A stretch of DNA of 64,000 bases, taken from positions 14,613,987-14,677,986 of the forward strand of contig CM036622.1 of the NCBI GenBank assembly GCA_020746105.1, read 5' to 3'. Positions within the stretch are counted from its first letter, which is position 1. The number at the start of each line of letters is the position of its first letter. The stretch is from Trogon surrucura. Lineage: Eukaryota > Chordata > Aves > Trogoniformes > Trogonidae. Positions 37,660-49,009 of this stretch are shown piece after piece. The notes beneath the pieces were generated by a model. The model was not told the DNA's origin. It did no database searches and saw only the letters and a list, made by a program, of their open reading frames with translations. A program made the position numbers and the translations under genes.

Positions 37660-38395
37660 TCAGGAATCTCCTTGGTAGCGTACCATGGGACAAAGCCCTG
37701 GAGGAGTTGAGAGCACAGGAAAGCTGTTTGACTTTCAAGGATCATTTCCTCCAAGCTCAAAGGCACTGCGTCTCTAAAAGGAAGAAATCTGGCAAAAAAG
37801 CCAGGAGACCTATATGGATGAACAAGGAGCTCGTGGCCAAAATCAAACACAAAAGGGGAATCCATAAAGGGTGGAAGAAAGGACTGGTAACCTGCGATGA
37901 TTACAAGGAGATTGCTCGTGCAACTAGAAACCAGGTTAGAAAAGCTAAAGCCCTGTTAGAATCAAATCTGTCCAGGGACATTAAAAATAACAGAAAAGGA
38001 CTCTACAGGTATGTGAAAGAAAAAAGAAAAACAAGAGAGCATGTGGGGCCTCTCTGGAGTGATACAAGTGACCCGGTTACCAAGGACGTAGAGAAGGCTG
38101 AAGTACTCAATGACTTTTTTGTTTCAGTCTTCACTGGTAACCACTTGAGCCACACCACCCAAGACACAGAGGGCATTGACTGGGCCTGGAAGAGTGAAGA
38201 ACCACCCAGGGTAGGAGCAGATCAGGTCCGGGAACACCTAGAGAACCTGAAGGAGCACAAGTCTATGAGACCTGATGAGATACACCCACAGGTCCTGAAG
38301 AAACTGTTGGCTGAAGTTGCTAGGCCACTAGCCATCATATTTGAGAAGTTGTGGCAGTCTGGTGAAGTTTCCACAGACTGGAAAAGGGGAACATA
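37660..38395 (+). pseudogene. CR1 ORF2 fragment (linker to start of reverse transcriptase)
   Basis: This is the longest open stretch of the old CR1 copy, about 245 codons. A frameshift near 37660 separates it from the preceding 'VEFKILRTAKKGTLNKLEIL' part. It is rich in Lys and Arg, as is usual for this part of CR1 ORF2. It ends at 'STDWKRG', where a small indel near 38390 puts the next conserved block (the 'TPIFKKG' equivalent) out of frame at an A-run. Later blocks are in other frames: 38464-38658 and 38704-38985. In the last, the polymerase active-site motif reads FGDD rather than FADD. It cannot encode a working protein. Confidence 0.88.
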
Positions 38396-39253
38396 ACCCC
38401 CATTTTCAAAAAAAAGGAAGCTAAGAGAACCCAGGGGACTATAGACCAGTCAGCCTCACCTCTGTGCCAGGTAAAATCATGGAGCAAATCTTCCTGGTAA
38501 TAGGAATGAGGTACATGAAAAATAATGAGGTGACTGGTGACAGCCAACATGGCTTCACTAAGGGCAAAGTGTGCCTGACTAATTTGGTGGCCTTCTATGA
38601 CAAAGTTACAGCTCTGGTTGATATCGGAAGAGCAGCTGACGTCATCTACCTGGACTAGTGCAAGGCATTTGCCATTGTCCCACATGACATCCTTCTCTCT
38701 AAAATGGAGACACATGGACTTGATGGACAGACCACTTTGTGGATAAGGAACTGGCTAGAGGGTCTCACTCAAAGAGTTGTGGTCAATGGCTTAATGTCCA
38801 CCTGGAGACCAGTGACAAGTGGACTTCCTCGGGAGTCTCTTCTGGGTCCAGTGCTGTTCAGCATCTTTGTCAGTGACAGGGACAATGGCATTGAGTGCAC
38901 CCTCAGCAAGTTTGGTGATGACACCAAGCTGTGTGGTGCCATGGCCTCAACCCAAGGGAAGGGATGCCACCCAGAGGGACCTTGACAGGCTTGAGAAATG
39001 GGCCAGTGCAAACTGCATGAGGTTCGACAAGTCCAAGTGCAAGGTCCTGCACCTGGGCCAATCCCAGACACAAATATAAACTGGATACAGAGTGGGTTGA
39101 GAGTAGCCATGAAGAGAAGGACCTGGGGGTGTTGATAGATAAAAAACTCAGTATAAGCTGGCAGTGCGCTCATGCAGCCCAGAAGGCCAACTGTATCCTG
39201 GGATGGATCGAGATGAGTGTGGCCAGAAGATCAAGAGAGGTGATTCTCCTCCT

Positions 39254-39259
39254 TTACTC
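39254..39259. repeat. Target-site duplication, left copy (TTACTC)
   Basis: This 6-bp CR1 sequence flanks the LTR on its left and is matched by TTACTT at 39634-39639 with one mismatch. Removing the LTR and one copy restores a continuous CR1 alignment. Confidence 0.75.
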
Positions 39260-39633
39260 TGAAGAAGGGTACTTTTGGAGAACCGGCCAAGTTAACGACC
39301 ATCCCACCAATATGTCTACAAGTTGTCCTCCCTTTATTGCTCCAGACAGTTCAATCTGTACAGTTAAGCAGTGTCCACGTGCCTGCCCCTTAACAGAGTT
39401 GGTCAGTTACAGGTTTACACGCGCCAGCGTTTTATTGGATAGTGCCATTCAACTATGCAGGCGGCTCTCGCCCCCACTCTTCCCCCGGCAAGGCTCTTCA
39501 CAAACAGCTGCACCTCCTCCTCCTCGTGCCCCAAGGCAGCTCCAAGGACAGAACCTTTATTTAGGCCTAAGCTGGGTTGTCCAAACCTTTTAAAGGGATA
39601 CTGTGCCTCTGCTCCACAAGAAATTCCTCTACA
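39260..39633 (-). mobile_element. Solo LTR, 374 bp, nested in CR1
   Basis: The insert starts TGAAGAAGG and ends CTCTACA on the plus strand, giving the TG...CA ends of an LTR, and splits the CR1 motif equivalent to '[19 protein letters not shown]'. Orientation is taken from AATAAA on the minus strand (for example the complement of TTTATT at about 39342-39347) and a further AATAAA-like site near 39560. A 6-bp duplication flanks it, the length usual for class II (beta- and alpha-retrovirus-like) elements. There is no internal region, so it formed by LTR-LTR recombination after insertion. Frames across it (39129-39593) are CR1-LTR chimeras of no meaning. The family is not identified. Confidence 0.85.
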
Positions 39634-40180
39634 TTACTTTGCTCTTGTAAGAACCCTCCTCAAATACTGCGTTCAGTTCTGGTGTCCCCGCCATAAGGGG
39701 AATATGGATCTGTTGGAACAAGTTCAGAGGAGGGGCCACAAAGGTGATCGAGGGGCTAGAGCACCTCTTCTACAAGGGTAGGCTGAGAGAGCTGGGGTTG
39801 TTCAGCCTGGAGAAGAGAAGACTCCAGGGGAACCTTGTAACTACCTTCCAGTACCTGAAAGAAACCTACAGGAAGGCTGGAGAGAGAATTTTTACAAGAG
39901 TGTCCAGCAATAGGGCAAGGGGAAATGGATTTAAATTGAAGGAGAATAGGTTTAGGCTGGATCTTAAGAAGAAATTCTTCAGTAGGAGGGTAGAAAGTCT
40001 CTGGAATAGATTGCCCAGAGAAGCTGTGGATGTCCCCTCCCTGGAGATGTTCAACGCCAGCTTGAACGAGGCCTTGAGCAACCTGGTCTAGTTTAAGGGT
40101 ATTGCTACCCACGGCAGAGAGGCTGAATTAGATGATCTCTGAAGTCCCTTCCAACCTAAGATATTCTATGATTCTATGAA
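39634..40180 (+). mobile_element. CR1 LINE, part 2 (downstream of LTR insertion)
   Basis: This continues the CR1 interrupted at 39259. It begins at the duplicated target bases and goes on as 'ALVRTLLKYCVQFWCPRHKGNMDLLEQVQR', then, after a frameshift near 39740, '[39 protein letters not shown]' and '[30 protein letters not shown]' ending in a stop at about 40089-40091. The 3' untranslated region carries 'GATGATCTCTGAAGTCCCTTCCAACC' and two ATTCTATG octamers at 40163-40178. This 3' end is of a different type from the 52.7-kb group. Confidence 0.93.
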
Positions 40181-40840
40181 ATATTTCTGCTCTATACCTT
40201 TTCAGTTTCTGCTGATCTGTGGCTCAAGTGCAGAGATTGCAAAAGATCAGCAGGGATGTCTTACCTTCTGAAGACTGTTTCTACTTCTGATTCCGATAGT
40301 TGGGTTTTTTTCACCCTTGTTTTTGCTAGGGGTTACTTTCTCCTTCAGTAAGTTTTTAGAGTTTTTTCTCCAATATCCAAGTAGCTGCTACCTCATGGAA
40401 GTTTCTTTCATAGTTGTGTAATATTTCCTTTTTATGTCTTTGGCTCAAGGCCTAATTTTCCTCAGTCTACCATTCCTGCATTGTTGGTTATTGCTGAAAT
40501 ATGCCAGTATTCTGCAGGGTACATTGGCAATTATGTTACTTCCCGCTGCTCAATCTCCTTTACCATGTTTTCCAGGTTGTTAAACACTGATTTCCATCCA
40601 TATGTATGTATCAAATCTTGTTTTTTGTAAAAAAACTGTTAAAAACATTTCACTCCTCCTTGATGTAGCAAGTTTCTTGTTGGGGAAAAACCAATAATTA
40701 TTCACATTGAATAGGATTTACTCTTCAGATGGTATTCTTCAACTGTCCTTACTGCACATTGGTAGATTTAAAAAAAAATTCTTTAAAACAAGAAGAAATT
40801 ATCATTGACATTTATTCTCAACTCTTGTGTAGTGTAGGCT
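40181..40840. other. Unique sequence between two CR1 tails
   Basis: No gene or further repeat is recognised. The sequence is AT-rich with short T-runs. Confidence 0.55.
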
Positions 40841-40898
40841 GCATCTCTAAGGTCCCTTCCAGCCTAGGCCATTCTATGATTCTATGGTTCTATGATTT
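40841..40898 (+). mobile_element. CR1 LINE, extreme 3' end only (about 55 bp)
   Basis: The segment contains the CR1 3' box 'CTCTAAGGTCCCTTCCAGCC' (about 40845-40864) and three terminal octamers: ATTCTATG, ATTCTATG and GTTCTATG (40871-40894). No ORF2 sequence is present. It is either a very short insertion or a 3' fragment left after a rearrangement of the neighbouring copy. Confidence 0.88.
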
Positions 40899-43800
40899 CA
40901 GCAAGTAGCTCCTTCAGCAAGACCCCTGACATGTGTTTCAGAAGGACACCTCATTTTAATTAGGTTCTAAGAATAAAGCTATCAAATTTATCAAAGAAAG
41001 TACCACCCTGGCCATTCATTTGGCACTTTATTGCCTAAGTTCATGTCAGTAGTCCCAGTAATGAACTTTCAATGAAGTCAATGACAAAATTCTTGATAAA
41101 GTAAATAGCCAATATTGAGCACATTGTTTCCAAGTCAAGTTTAGAGGAAATAAGAAGAGATTACTCGTCCATTTGATGTGGTAACCTGTAGTCTGGAATG
41201 ATTATTTTTCTCACTTTAAACTGTGGCAATATTTTTCTGCCGTTATAATTTGGAATTATGTGACATTATGCTGTTCAAATATTTTTCTTGCGAGTTTTGC
41301 CTTGTTGCAAATTTGCCTTCCAAAATTGCTTTCAAAAATCTGATGTAAAGAAAAAGCAGGATGTATGAAAATGGCTTTAAAAAATGGTAATTTGAAGTAT
41401 AGAAACTCAACAGACATGTAAAACAATAATGACACTGTATTAGCAAGTAATGCAATACACTGAGAGAGGACTTGAGAAGTGAAATAGTTGTGGCTGAGGA
41501 AATGGTGCTTGAACTGTGCCTATTTCTTCTGAATTTATCTCGGAATAGCTCTGTACTGTTCCCCGAACTGCCATTAGCAGACAAACAGACCACATGTTCC
41601 AGTTTTGTTTCTCCTGAAAGAATTCCAATTTTTATACTCTGATACCAGTATGCAAATAGGGGAAGCCAGTGAACTATGGAAAACCACATTCCAGAACCAA
41701 ACTAAAAACAGGTACAGCCGATTACCGGACTTTTCCATAAGAAATAACATAGCTGCTCGGTTCAACTCGTTCTCCTATCAACCTTGTTGTTGCAGTAGGT
41801 GGTTGCTTGCAGCTGAGAATGACTTTGGAGTCTTAAGTTCTTCATCTTGGCCCAAGCGGTAATGGCGCCATTTGAATTTCCTGGATTGTTTCATCTGGGT
41901 GTTTGAAAATCAAATCTAATCCTGCATGTAGTAGTGCTCATCAGTAAAGCCTTTGAAATGAGAAGCAGGTGGGCAGTTTTCCTGATAATTCATGAGTCTG
42001 ATAATTCTATCCCTCTATCTTCTTGACAGCAATAAAACAATGTGACTTAGCAGAAACGTAAGTTAGCCTTTTCAGACAGCCTCCCCTTAGAGGCTGCAAT
42101 CTGAACCAACGCATTAGCATTGCAGAATGATAACTTCTCACCACCACCCCACCTGGGACTTCTTGCCCACTCACTGCAGATACAAAACAAGGAGTTACAT
42201 GCATAACATTATGATTTGCATTTGGTGCTGGGCAAAAATTTTATCTAAATAATAAATCTTTAGTCCTCCTAAGGCTCTTCAGTCATTTATGTTTAATATA
42301 GCGGCAGTATCAATTGCGGAAAGAAAATGTCATAGTAGTCTGTCCAGTAGATAAGGGACTAGAAATCACATTTAAATTCTCTATGCAGTCTACCAGGAAT
42401 GTGGATCTTAATTTTCCAGCTGCCAGGCTATCAGGTGCACAGAGAAATCTCTGACAATTTGCAGTGGGCTCTGTCTTATTTCTATGAAGGAGCATTCCCA
42501 GGAGCAAGGATGGGAACTGAGGTATGTTTGGATCCAAGGAAAGTGCCCTAACGGTGAGGTGAGAGTGCTGCTTTCTTGCTATTTTGCACTATTTAAATAT
42601 TTTTTAAAAAGTACAATGGCTCCTGCAGTGTAGGGTACATGGTACATTTTAGGGTGTTCAGAGTAACTTCAAAATACTCTGTAAATATTCTTGAACCTTC
42701 CTCAGAATACTCACCAGTCTTCACAGCTCAGCTCAAAGGGACTGTCCCAGACTTTTGGTGTGATCTGAGCCTGGAGTGCATTTGCGCTTGAATTCTTCAA
42801 CTAACAGCTGAGCTTCTTTTGACAAGAAATTTTGTAGGAAGCTTCTTTCAATCAAGACTATCTGTTATTGGTTATTTTAAGGGACTGTTGCTAATGTTTA
42901 GGTTTATTTGTACCCTGAAGTGGAAATTCTTCCTAATTTTAAAGGACTTTCCTTTATGTCATTTATTTTCAGTGTAAATAAAGCTGAATCATTTAATCAG
43001 ACCTTCACAGAATGCTGTCAGTATGTATCAATCCTGTTTTCAGCGTAGCAACCATTTCAAACTTCAGAGTATTAAGAAAAAGCTGGTCACAGAAAAATCC
43101 CTTTCTGGTCTAAGAAGGCAGAGTGAGGACCCTGTCTGAAGTGTAATTCAGAGATGTGGCTTCACGTTTTAGATTTTGATTATTAAAAATGAATATTCTT
43201 TAAACATATTTTCCTGCATTTGTAGGTCAATAAGAAAATACTGTAGAAAGAATAAGTCTTATGGACAATTTAATTAATGACTATGTAAACAACTATGCAC
43301 ACTTTCCACATGTGCGCATCATTATGTTTTACTAAAAAGATTTAGGTCATAATATACATACTAGCTAGCCACTTCCACCTGGAACAGCTGAATATTTATG
43401 AGTGTACACCTTCCTGGAGCAATGTGGAAATTAACAATCAACCATAGAGGAAACTGTAAGTGGTTACGGTTTTCTGTTATGCTGAGAAGATTGTAGAAGA
43501 GAGGTCTTTGGAGCCAAGTGCTGGTGATGGAGAAAGGATTGATATGTCTCTGAGCTTCTTTTGAGTGTCTTTTTGAGATAGAACATCTTAATTTGTTTCA
43601 CAGGAGTGTTCTCAGAAGGTGCCCTTAGAGAAAGGACAAGGTAAAAAATCCTCTGACTGAAGTGAAACAGCTGCTTGGAGGATGAGGAAATTGTCCAGAG
43701 TTAAAGAACTGGGGGAAGCTAAGAGAAGTGCTATGAATACTCACAGCTTTAAGAGTATTTATTTATCTATCATTGCTGAAGATTGTTTCATAACCCCACA

Positions 43801-44105
43801 TGGTATTGTTTGTTTAGGATTTTTTTTTTCAAAATTGAAATGTGTTTTTAAAACGTTATAGCCTGGAAGATCTACCTAGCAGGTAGACTGTCAAGACTAC
43901 CTTGAAGAAGAGTAGCTAGGACTAGCTCATATATTCATCCTTTCGTAACTGATTTCTGATATGAGTACTTGCTGTACGGTATACAGCGTGAAGGAATAAA
44001 GAAATAAAAGTCTTTGATTCCTAGCATTGTTTATGTTTTCTGGTTGATTTTACTATCTCCCACATGGTTTGTGACTGTGCAATGACTTTGAGGTTAATAT
44101 TCCAT

Positions 44106-44165
44106 TAACAAATGGAATGGAATGACAGAACAATTTGGTTTGGAAGGGGACTCTAGAGCACTCCT
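44106..44165 (-). mobile_element. Possible eroded CR1 3' tail
   Basis: The plus strand carries an AGAACAATTTGGTTTGGAAG-like sequence followed by GGGACTCTAGAG and CTGC. This resembles the complement of a common avian CR1 3' end (GGTTTGGGTTGGAAGGGACC type). It lacks a clean terminal octamer and no ORF2 sequence follows, so it may be coincidence. Confidence 0.35.
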
Positions 44166-45306
44166 CTGCTGTAATTTTGCCTTGGAGTTGTGGGGAGATC
44201 CTTGATTAGCCAAGGCAAATTTCTGCCACACCTGTATGACTTTGTGCATGTTTAGCAAGATTGTTCTTGTCTTTAAGAAGGCTGTCATAACCATACTCCA
44301 AAAATATTTCTTTGCACTCTGAGAAATGATTTTGCCTGAATCAGTGAACATAGCAGTAAGAGCCATAAAGTGTACTGCGGTTTTTGCAGAAGAGGTTTCT
44401 TAAATATCTAGAGTGGTCTCTCGGATACAAAAAAGCATGCAAATGAACTGGACTCTAAAAATAATTCTAATATATAATTTTATGAACACAGTCCTTGAAA
44501 CTCTTTGTCATCAGCAACACTTTTCATCATCACAAGGCACAATTGCTTACTGCTACAGAAGTAACATAAACATGTTAAGCTATCACCTCACATCAAACCC
44601 CAACACTTAGATCACTTGATTGGGATAATAAATTAGGCTGCTCTGTTTTCCAAGAAAGGAAACATTTTGGTACAGCAGAAGTTTCATGTACCAGAAATAG
44701 TGTATTATATCTTCTTGCAACCACACAAACACTTAAAAGCATAATGGAGGAAAGGTAAATTATTTTCTGTGGCCCGGGATGCCTAAAATATAAATAAATA
44801 AATTGTAACAATTTTGTTGATACACACAGCTTAAATGAAACCATCAGTTGTCATTGTACTTGTTCTTAAGAATATTTGAAAAGTAAAAAGTCTGCTAAAG
44901 TCAAGAGGCTTAAGCTTGGAAGTGTTTTTATTTATGAGTGGAGATGATAGTGTTAACTGTAGAAATATTACTCTATCAACAAATGGCTTAAAATGATAAT
45001 GAATATACACTTTCAGGTAATTGCCCATTTCATAAGCTGCTAAACCAACAGAGAATCCTATGCTTAGTTAATATTTTTCCTTGAAAAATTGTGTAACAAA
45101 ACTTCACTGTATTTTTTTCTCATTTGCTGCAAGACTTACAGAAGCTGTTTATTTCTGTAGTTTGAATGAACAAAAATCTTGAACTATATGCACACAATGA
45201 TGATTTCCATAGTCTTCAGCTGCATGAATCCCTAAGTTATCTCCATTTTATTAGAAGTACATTGAAGAAAGATTTTGTACATTAAGTAAGGTGTATTTTA
45301 AAGTTC

Positions 45307-45375
45307 ATTAATTATAAGGGTATTAATTTTTATTAATTAATATGTAATTAATATTAATCTTTATTAATTATAAGG
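45307..45375. repeat. A/T-rich segment with 13-bp direct repeat
   Basis: ATTAATTATAAGG occurs at 45307-45319 and again at 45363-45375, 56 bp apart. Between them is a run of TTAATTAA and ATTAAT units. Confidence 0.75.
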
Positions 45376-45767
45376 ATATTTCAGTGGCTGTTACATTTCT
45401 TTCTTCATACTGTTTAATATGTTTTAAAACACATTTCTGAAATTAAAAACTATTTCTATGGTATATGCTGAGCTTTATGGTTCAGTATATTCTCACTGAA
45501 GACTAAATTGTAGTAAAGATATGATGACACTTTTTTATTGCAAATGTAACCCTAATTTAAAAATTATCATGGCAAAATAAACACATAAATACACATTTTA
45601 CCAGAAGATTTCTCAATGTCATTAAGATGAACAGTCACTATGATCCTATTCAAACACATCTTTTTTAAAAAAAGATGAGATTTCATAAAATTTTAAGCAT
45701 TGTTGAAAGACTGAAGATTCACAGAAAGCTGTACATGGTTTCTTTGTATGAAAGATATTATCTATTA

Positions 45768-45789
45768 AAAGATATATATATATATCTTT
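45768..45789. repeat. 22-bp perfect A/T palindrome
   Basis: An (AT)n core is framed by AAAG and CTTT to give a perfect 22-bp palindrome. The low complexity makes chance or microsatellite growth the simplest reading. Confidence 0.85.
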
Positions 45790-47905
45790 AATCTGTGCAA
45801 ACTATGCATTTAAAGAAATCATTTATTTTTCTATTGTTCAGTCTTACTGTTCTAAATTTCTTTAGAATTGTGGAAGAAATTGAAGAGTTTTTCTTTCTTG
45901 TGTAAGCAACCTTGGACAAGTGGCAAAATTTTTGAATGATAATTCTTTTTGTGCTAAAAATCTGAAATTAATATTAACTGCACTGATGGAAATGGAAATG
46001 AGCTGATTTAAAAGTAACAACAATCCAAAAACTCAGTCGTGTTTCTGTATTTTAAAGCTGATCATATAAGTGCAATTTTAAACACTGCGCTGCTCTGAAT
46101 ACAGTAGAAATGAAATAAAAGTATAGGATATACCAAGGGTTTCCCCCTGACGCACCCCTGAAATGCTCCTGTCTTAGTATTGCTCTTATTTTTAGTGATT
46201 TCACCTTCACCTCTTTCCAAGAAAGATGATTGCTCTGTCTCAGTCATTCCTGGCAGAATTCTCTATTGTCACAAAGGCCCCTCCTTTTGAAATTCAGGGC
46301 AATTTGTTTGCCTAATGAAAACTATCTATAAAGCCTAGTGTTTAAATTTGCTGTCCCTAATCCTCTGTGATCCTGAGCTCCCCTGGCATGAAGACTGGGT
46401 GAGCTATGCCCAGGGGGAGCACTGCAGGTACCTTGAGCAATACATCTCAAGGGCCAGTGCATTCAGATTATCGCCTGACGTAACCTGGAGGTTCTAAGTC
46501 TGGCCATCCTCTGACCTTGCAGATCGCAGGAAGGGAGTATGACATAGGCATATTAAGCTGTGGATTTGACATTTTATATCTAATAATCATAAACTGTGAG
46601 ATATTTTAGAGATCACGCTCTCCAAACAGCATTTGTCACCAACAATTTCAGCTGTCAAGCAGGAAGGAAATAAAACTGAGTGGGACAGATCTTCTTTCAT
46701 CAGACAAGTGGGGAAGGTAGAAAATATTTCTTGTTTTTTTCCACTGCAGTTTGGGGAAGGATGCCTTAGTTCTTACGCATTCTCCAGTTATTTGAAGAGC
46801 TGTAAACCTCCTTCAGATGTAGTTCCATGTGATGCTGAGTAAGCAAAGTTGGCTATGGCAGCTGTGCTTCACAGTACTGTGTAACTACCAGCCAGGTTCA
46901 ATGACACATAGGGTTGTCTTCTGCAACACTGAAATCTATAAATATTAGCTACTACCCCCAACAGAGGAGAGTGCTAGACCTAAGTGTACATATAGACGTC
47001 CTATGCAGAAATGTTTGTCAGCTCTGTTCACTAGAGTCTACTGATAATGCCTTATTAATAACCTTGTTGGAAAAGTATGAATTAAGGAGGTTAATTTGTC
47101 TTTGACACTAAAAAATGTGAAATGGTGATCAGTATGCAATACTGATCACTGCTTCAGCCTACTTATGCTCCTAGCAAACAAGATTGAATGTTGTTAAGTT
47201 TTTATGTAAAGACATAAAAAATTGTGGGGCAGGAGAATTCACTTGAGTTTGCAAAGCATTAAGAAAAAAATTCACATTAACATCCGATATTATTCCCTTT
47301 CCTGTTTCTAGAAAGGCTGGTTTTGTTATGCTTTTAGAAAATCTTATGTGACAATCTTTTAGAGGATACCGAGGATGAAAACTATTGGAGGAAGACGGAT
47401 GAAGTCAGGTACTAGGGATTTGAGCTGTTGCAGTTGCATTTGTTGAAGACAAAGTAACACACACACACAGAAGAAGGATTGAGCAGGGAAAAAAAGAATA
47501 GCTAAGACTGAAAACGTAGTTTCTGTTTCTGACTCATGCTACAAAACTTACAGTTAAAGAAAGGCACAGCACCTTGTCTCCTCAGCTGCTGGGAAGTCTA
47601 TCAAATATCAACGTGCTTAGGACTGTGCTTTTAGCTGCCTTTCTAACATGAGAGGAGCTCACAGCAGTGTCACAAAAGTAAGTAAGAAAAGCAGCTGCAG
47701 TAGGCTAAATGGAAGGATCAGAGTGCCAAAAGAGGAGAAAAAAGCAAGTAAAAGAAAAAAAGGGTGGTGAAGCCTTCTATTCTAGCTGTTTCACAGGACT
47801 GACTTACCCAAAGGAGATTGGAGTCTCAATGATACTAAGTGCATTCTTTTTTCAGTCTGTAGTTAGATCATCTCTCATCAAGGAGGTGTTAAAGAAGGAT
47901 CCTGG

Positions 47906-47910
47906 TCCTG
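47906..47910. repeat. Target-site duplication, left copy (TCCTG)
   Basis: The five bases before the LTR are repeated exactly at 49005-49009 after it. Confidence 0.85.
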
Positions 47911-49004
47911 TGTTCTAGGTTTGACCCTGGCCAGCAGCCAGGTGCCCACACAGCCACTCTCTCACTCCCCCTTCTCTGCTAGACAGGGGGAGAAAATAAA
48001 TCAAAGGGCTCAAGGTTTGAGATAAGGACAGGGATATCACTCTCATTTACCATCCCGGGCAAAATAGACTCAATTTTGGGGAAATTAATTGGATTTATTA
48101 AAAGAACGTATCAGAGACGAGTTGTGAGAAATAAGAAAGGAAACAGATCTTAAAAGCAAGACACCTTCCCTCCATCCCTCCCTTCCTCCCAGGCTTAACA
48201 TCAATCCCAGTTTCTCCACCTCCTCCCCCCGAGCAGCGCAGGGGGACAGGGAATGGGGGCTGCTGTCAGTTCATCCGATGTTGGTTCCACCACTTCTTCA
48301 TTCCGGGGGAGGACTCTTCACTCTTCCCCAGGGCCATTGTGGGGTCCCTCTCACGGGAGACAAGCTTCACGCTCTCTTCTCCGCGTGAGTCGTCCCACGA
48401 AGGGCAATTCATCACAAACTGCCCGACGTGAGACACCTCACGAGGGGCAGCCCACCCCTCGTGAGTCTGAGGCGCAGTCCTTCGGGGGAAACTGCTCCAG
48501 CGTGAGCCACCCGCAGCTTCCCAAAAGTCCCACCAGCCAACCTGCTCCAGCGTGGGCATTCCTCTCTTCCACGGGCTACAGGTTCCGGCAGCGACTTGCT
48601 CTGATGCGGGCTTCCCACAGGCTACAGCCCCCTTTAAGCATCCACTCACACGGCGTGGAGTCCTCTGCCCCACGGTGGACATCTGCACCCCGCCCATGGG
48701 CTGCAGGGGGACAACTCACTTCGCCATGGTCTTCACCACAGACCCGGGGGACTCTCTGCTCCGGCACCTGGAGCTCATCCTCCTCCCCCTCTTTCCTCAC
48801 TGACCTTGGTGTCTGCACAGATTCTCACTCCTCCATCTCTGTGCCAGCTGTTGTGGCGCAGTTCTTTTTCCCGTTCTTAAATATGTTTTTCACAGAGGCG
48901 TTCCTCTGCTATCACCTTACTGATAGGCTCAGCCTTGGCCAGCGGCGGGTCCCTCTTTGGAGCCGGCTGGTATTGGCTCTATCAGACCAGGCAAACCCAA
49001 TACA
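47911..49004 (-). mobile_element. Solo LTR, 1094 bp, ERVL-like
   Basis: The plus strand starts TGTTCTAGG and ends CCCAATACA, so the minus strand also begins TGT and ends ACA. A perfect 5-bp duplication (TCCTG) flanks it, the length usual for ERVL-type elements. On the minus strand there is a TATA-like CATATTTAAG (plus 48876-48885) and an AATAAA (plus 48094-48099). The body is strikingly C/G- and CpG-rich compared with its flanks. The part around 48710-49000, with 'GGCTCAGCCTTGGCCAGCGG' and 'AGCCGGCTGGTATTGGCTC', resembles an LTR I remember as widespread in neoavian birds. The 254-codon plus-strand frame across 48253-49017 is Ser/Pro/Arg-rich and is a composition artefact. No internal viral genes are present. 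Confidence 0.9.
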
Positions 49005-49009
49005 TCCTG
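49005..49009. repeat. Target-site duplication, right copy (TCCTG)
   Basis: This is an exact copy of 47906-47910 and marks the right end of the solo LTR. Confidence 0.85.

Larger units (their letters stand above)
37540..39259 (+). mobile_element. CR1 LINE, longest copy, part 1 (upstream of LTR insertion)
   Basis: This is the 5' part of the most complete CR1 in the window, covering ORF2 from the linker after the endonuclease into the end of the reverse-transcriptase domain. Recognisable segments in order: 'KHVEMVEFKIL' (about 37567), 'VPWDKALEELRAQ' (about 37680), 'ARRPIWMNKEL' (about 37803), 'RNQVRKAKALLE' (about 37929), 'KAEVLNDFFVSVFTGN' (about 38094), '[11 protein letters not shown]' (about 38537) and '[11 protein letters not shown]' (about 38905-38937). 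Several frameshifts and stops mark it as old. The element resumes after the LTR at 39634. It belongs to a different subfamily from the 52.7-kb group. Confidence 0.93.
40899..47905. other. Unique AT-rich sequence, no gene recognised
   Basis: I recognise no gene. The frame of about 148 codons at 41243-41689 (minus) is Ser/Leu/Phe-rich without a motif and is overlapped by other frames. An (AC)6 run lies at 47457-47468. Palindromic and A/T repeats are listed separately. Confidence 0.55.

Noticed and set aside
39129-39593. 154-codon open frame
   Set aside because: It begins in CR1 ORF2 and runs into the inserted LTR. It is a chimera created by the insertion, not a gene.
41243-41689. 148-codon minus-strand frame
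   Set aside because: It has no recognisable domain, a Ser/Leu/Phe-rich composition expected of AT-rich random DNA, overlapping alternative frames, and no promoter or splice support.
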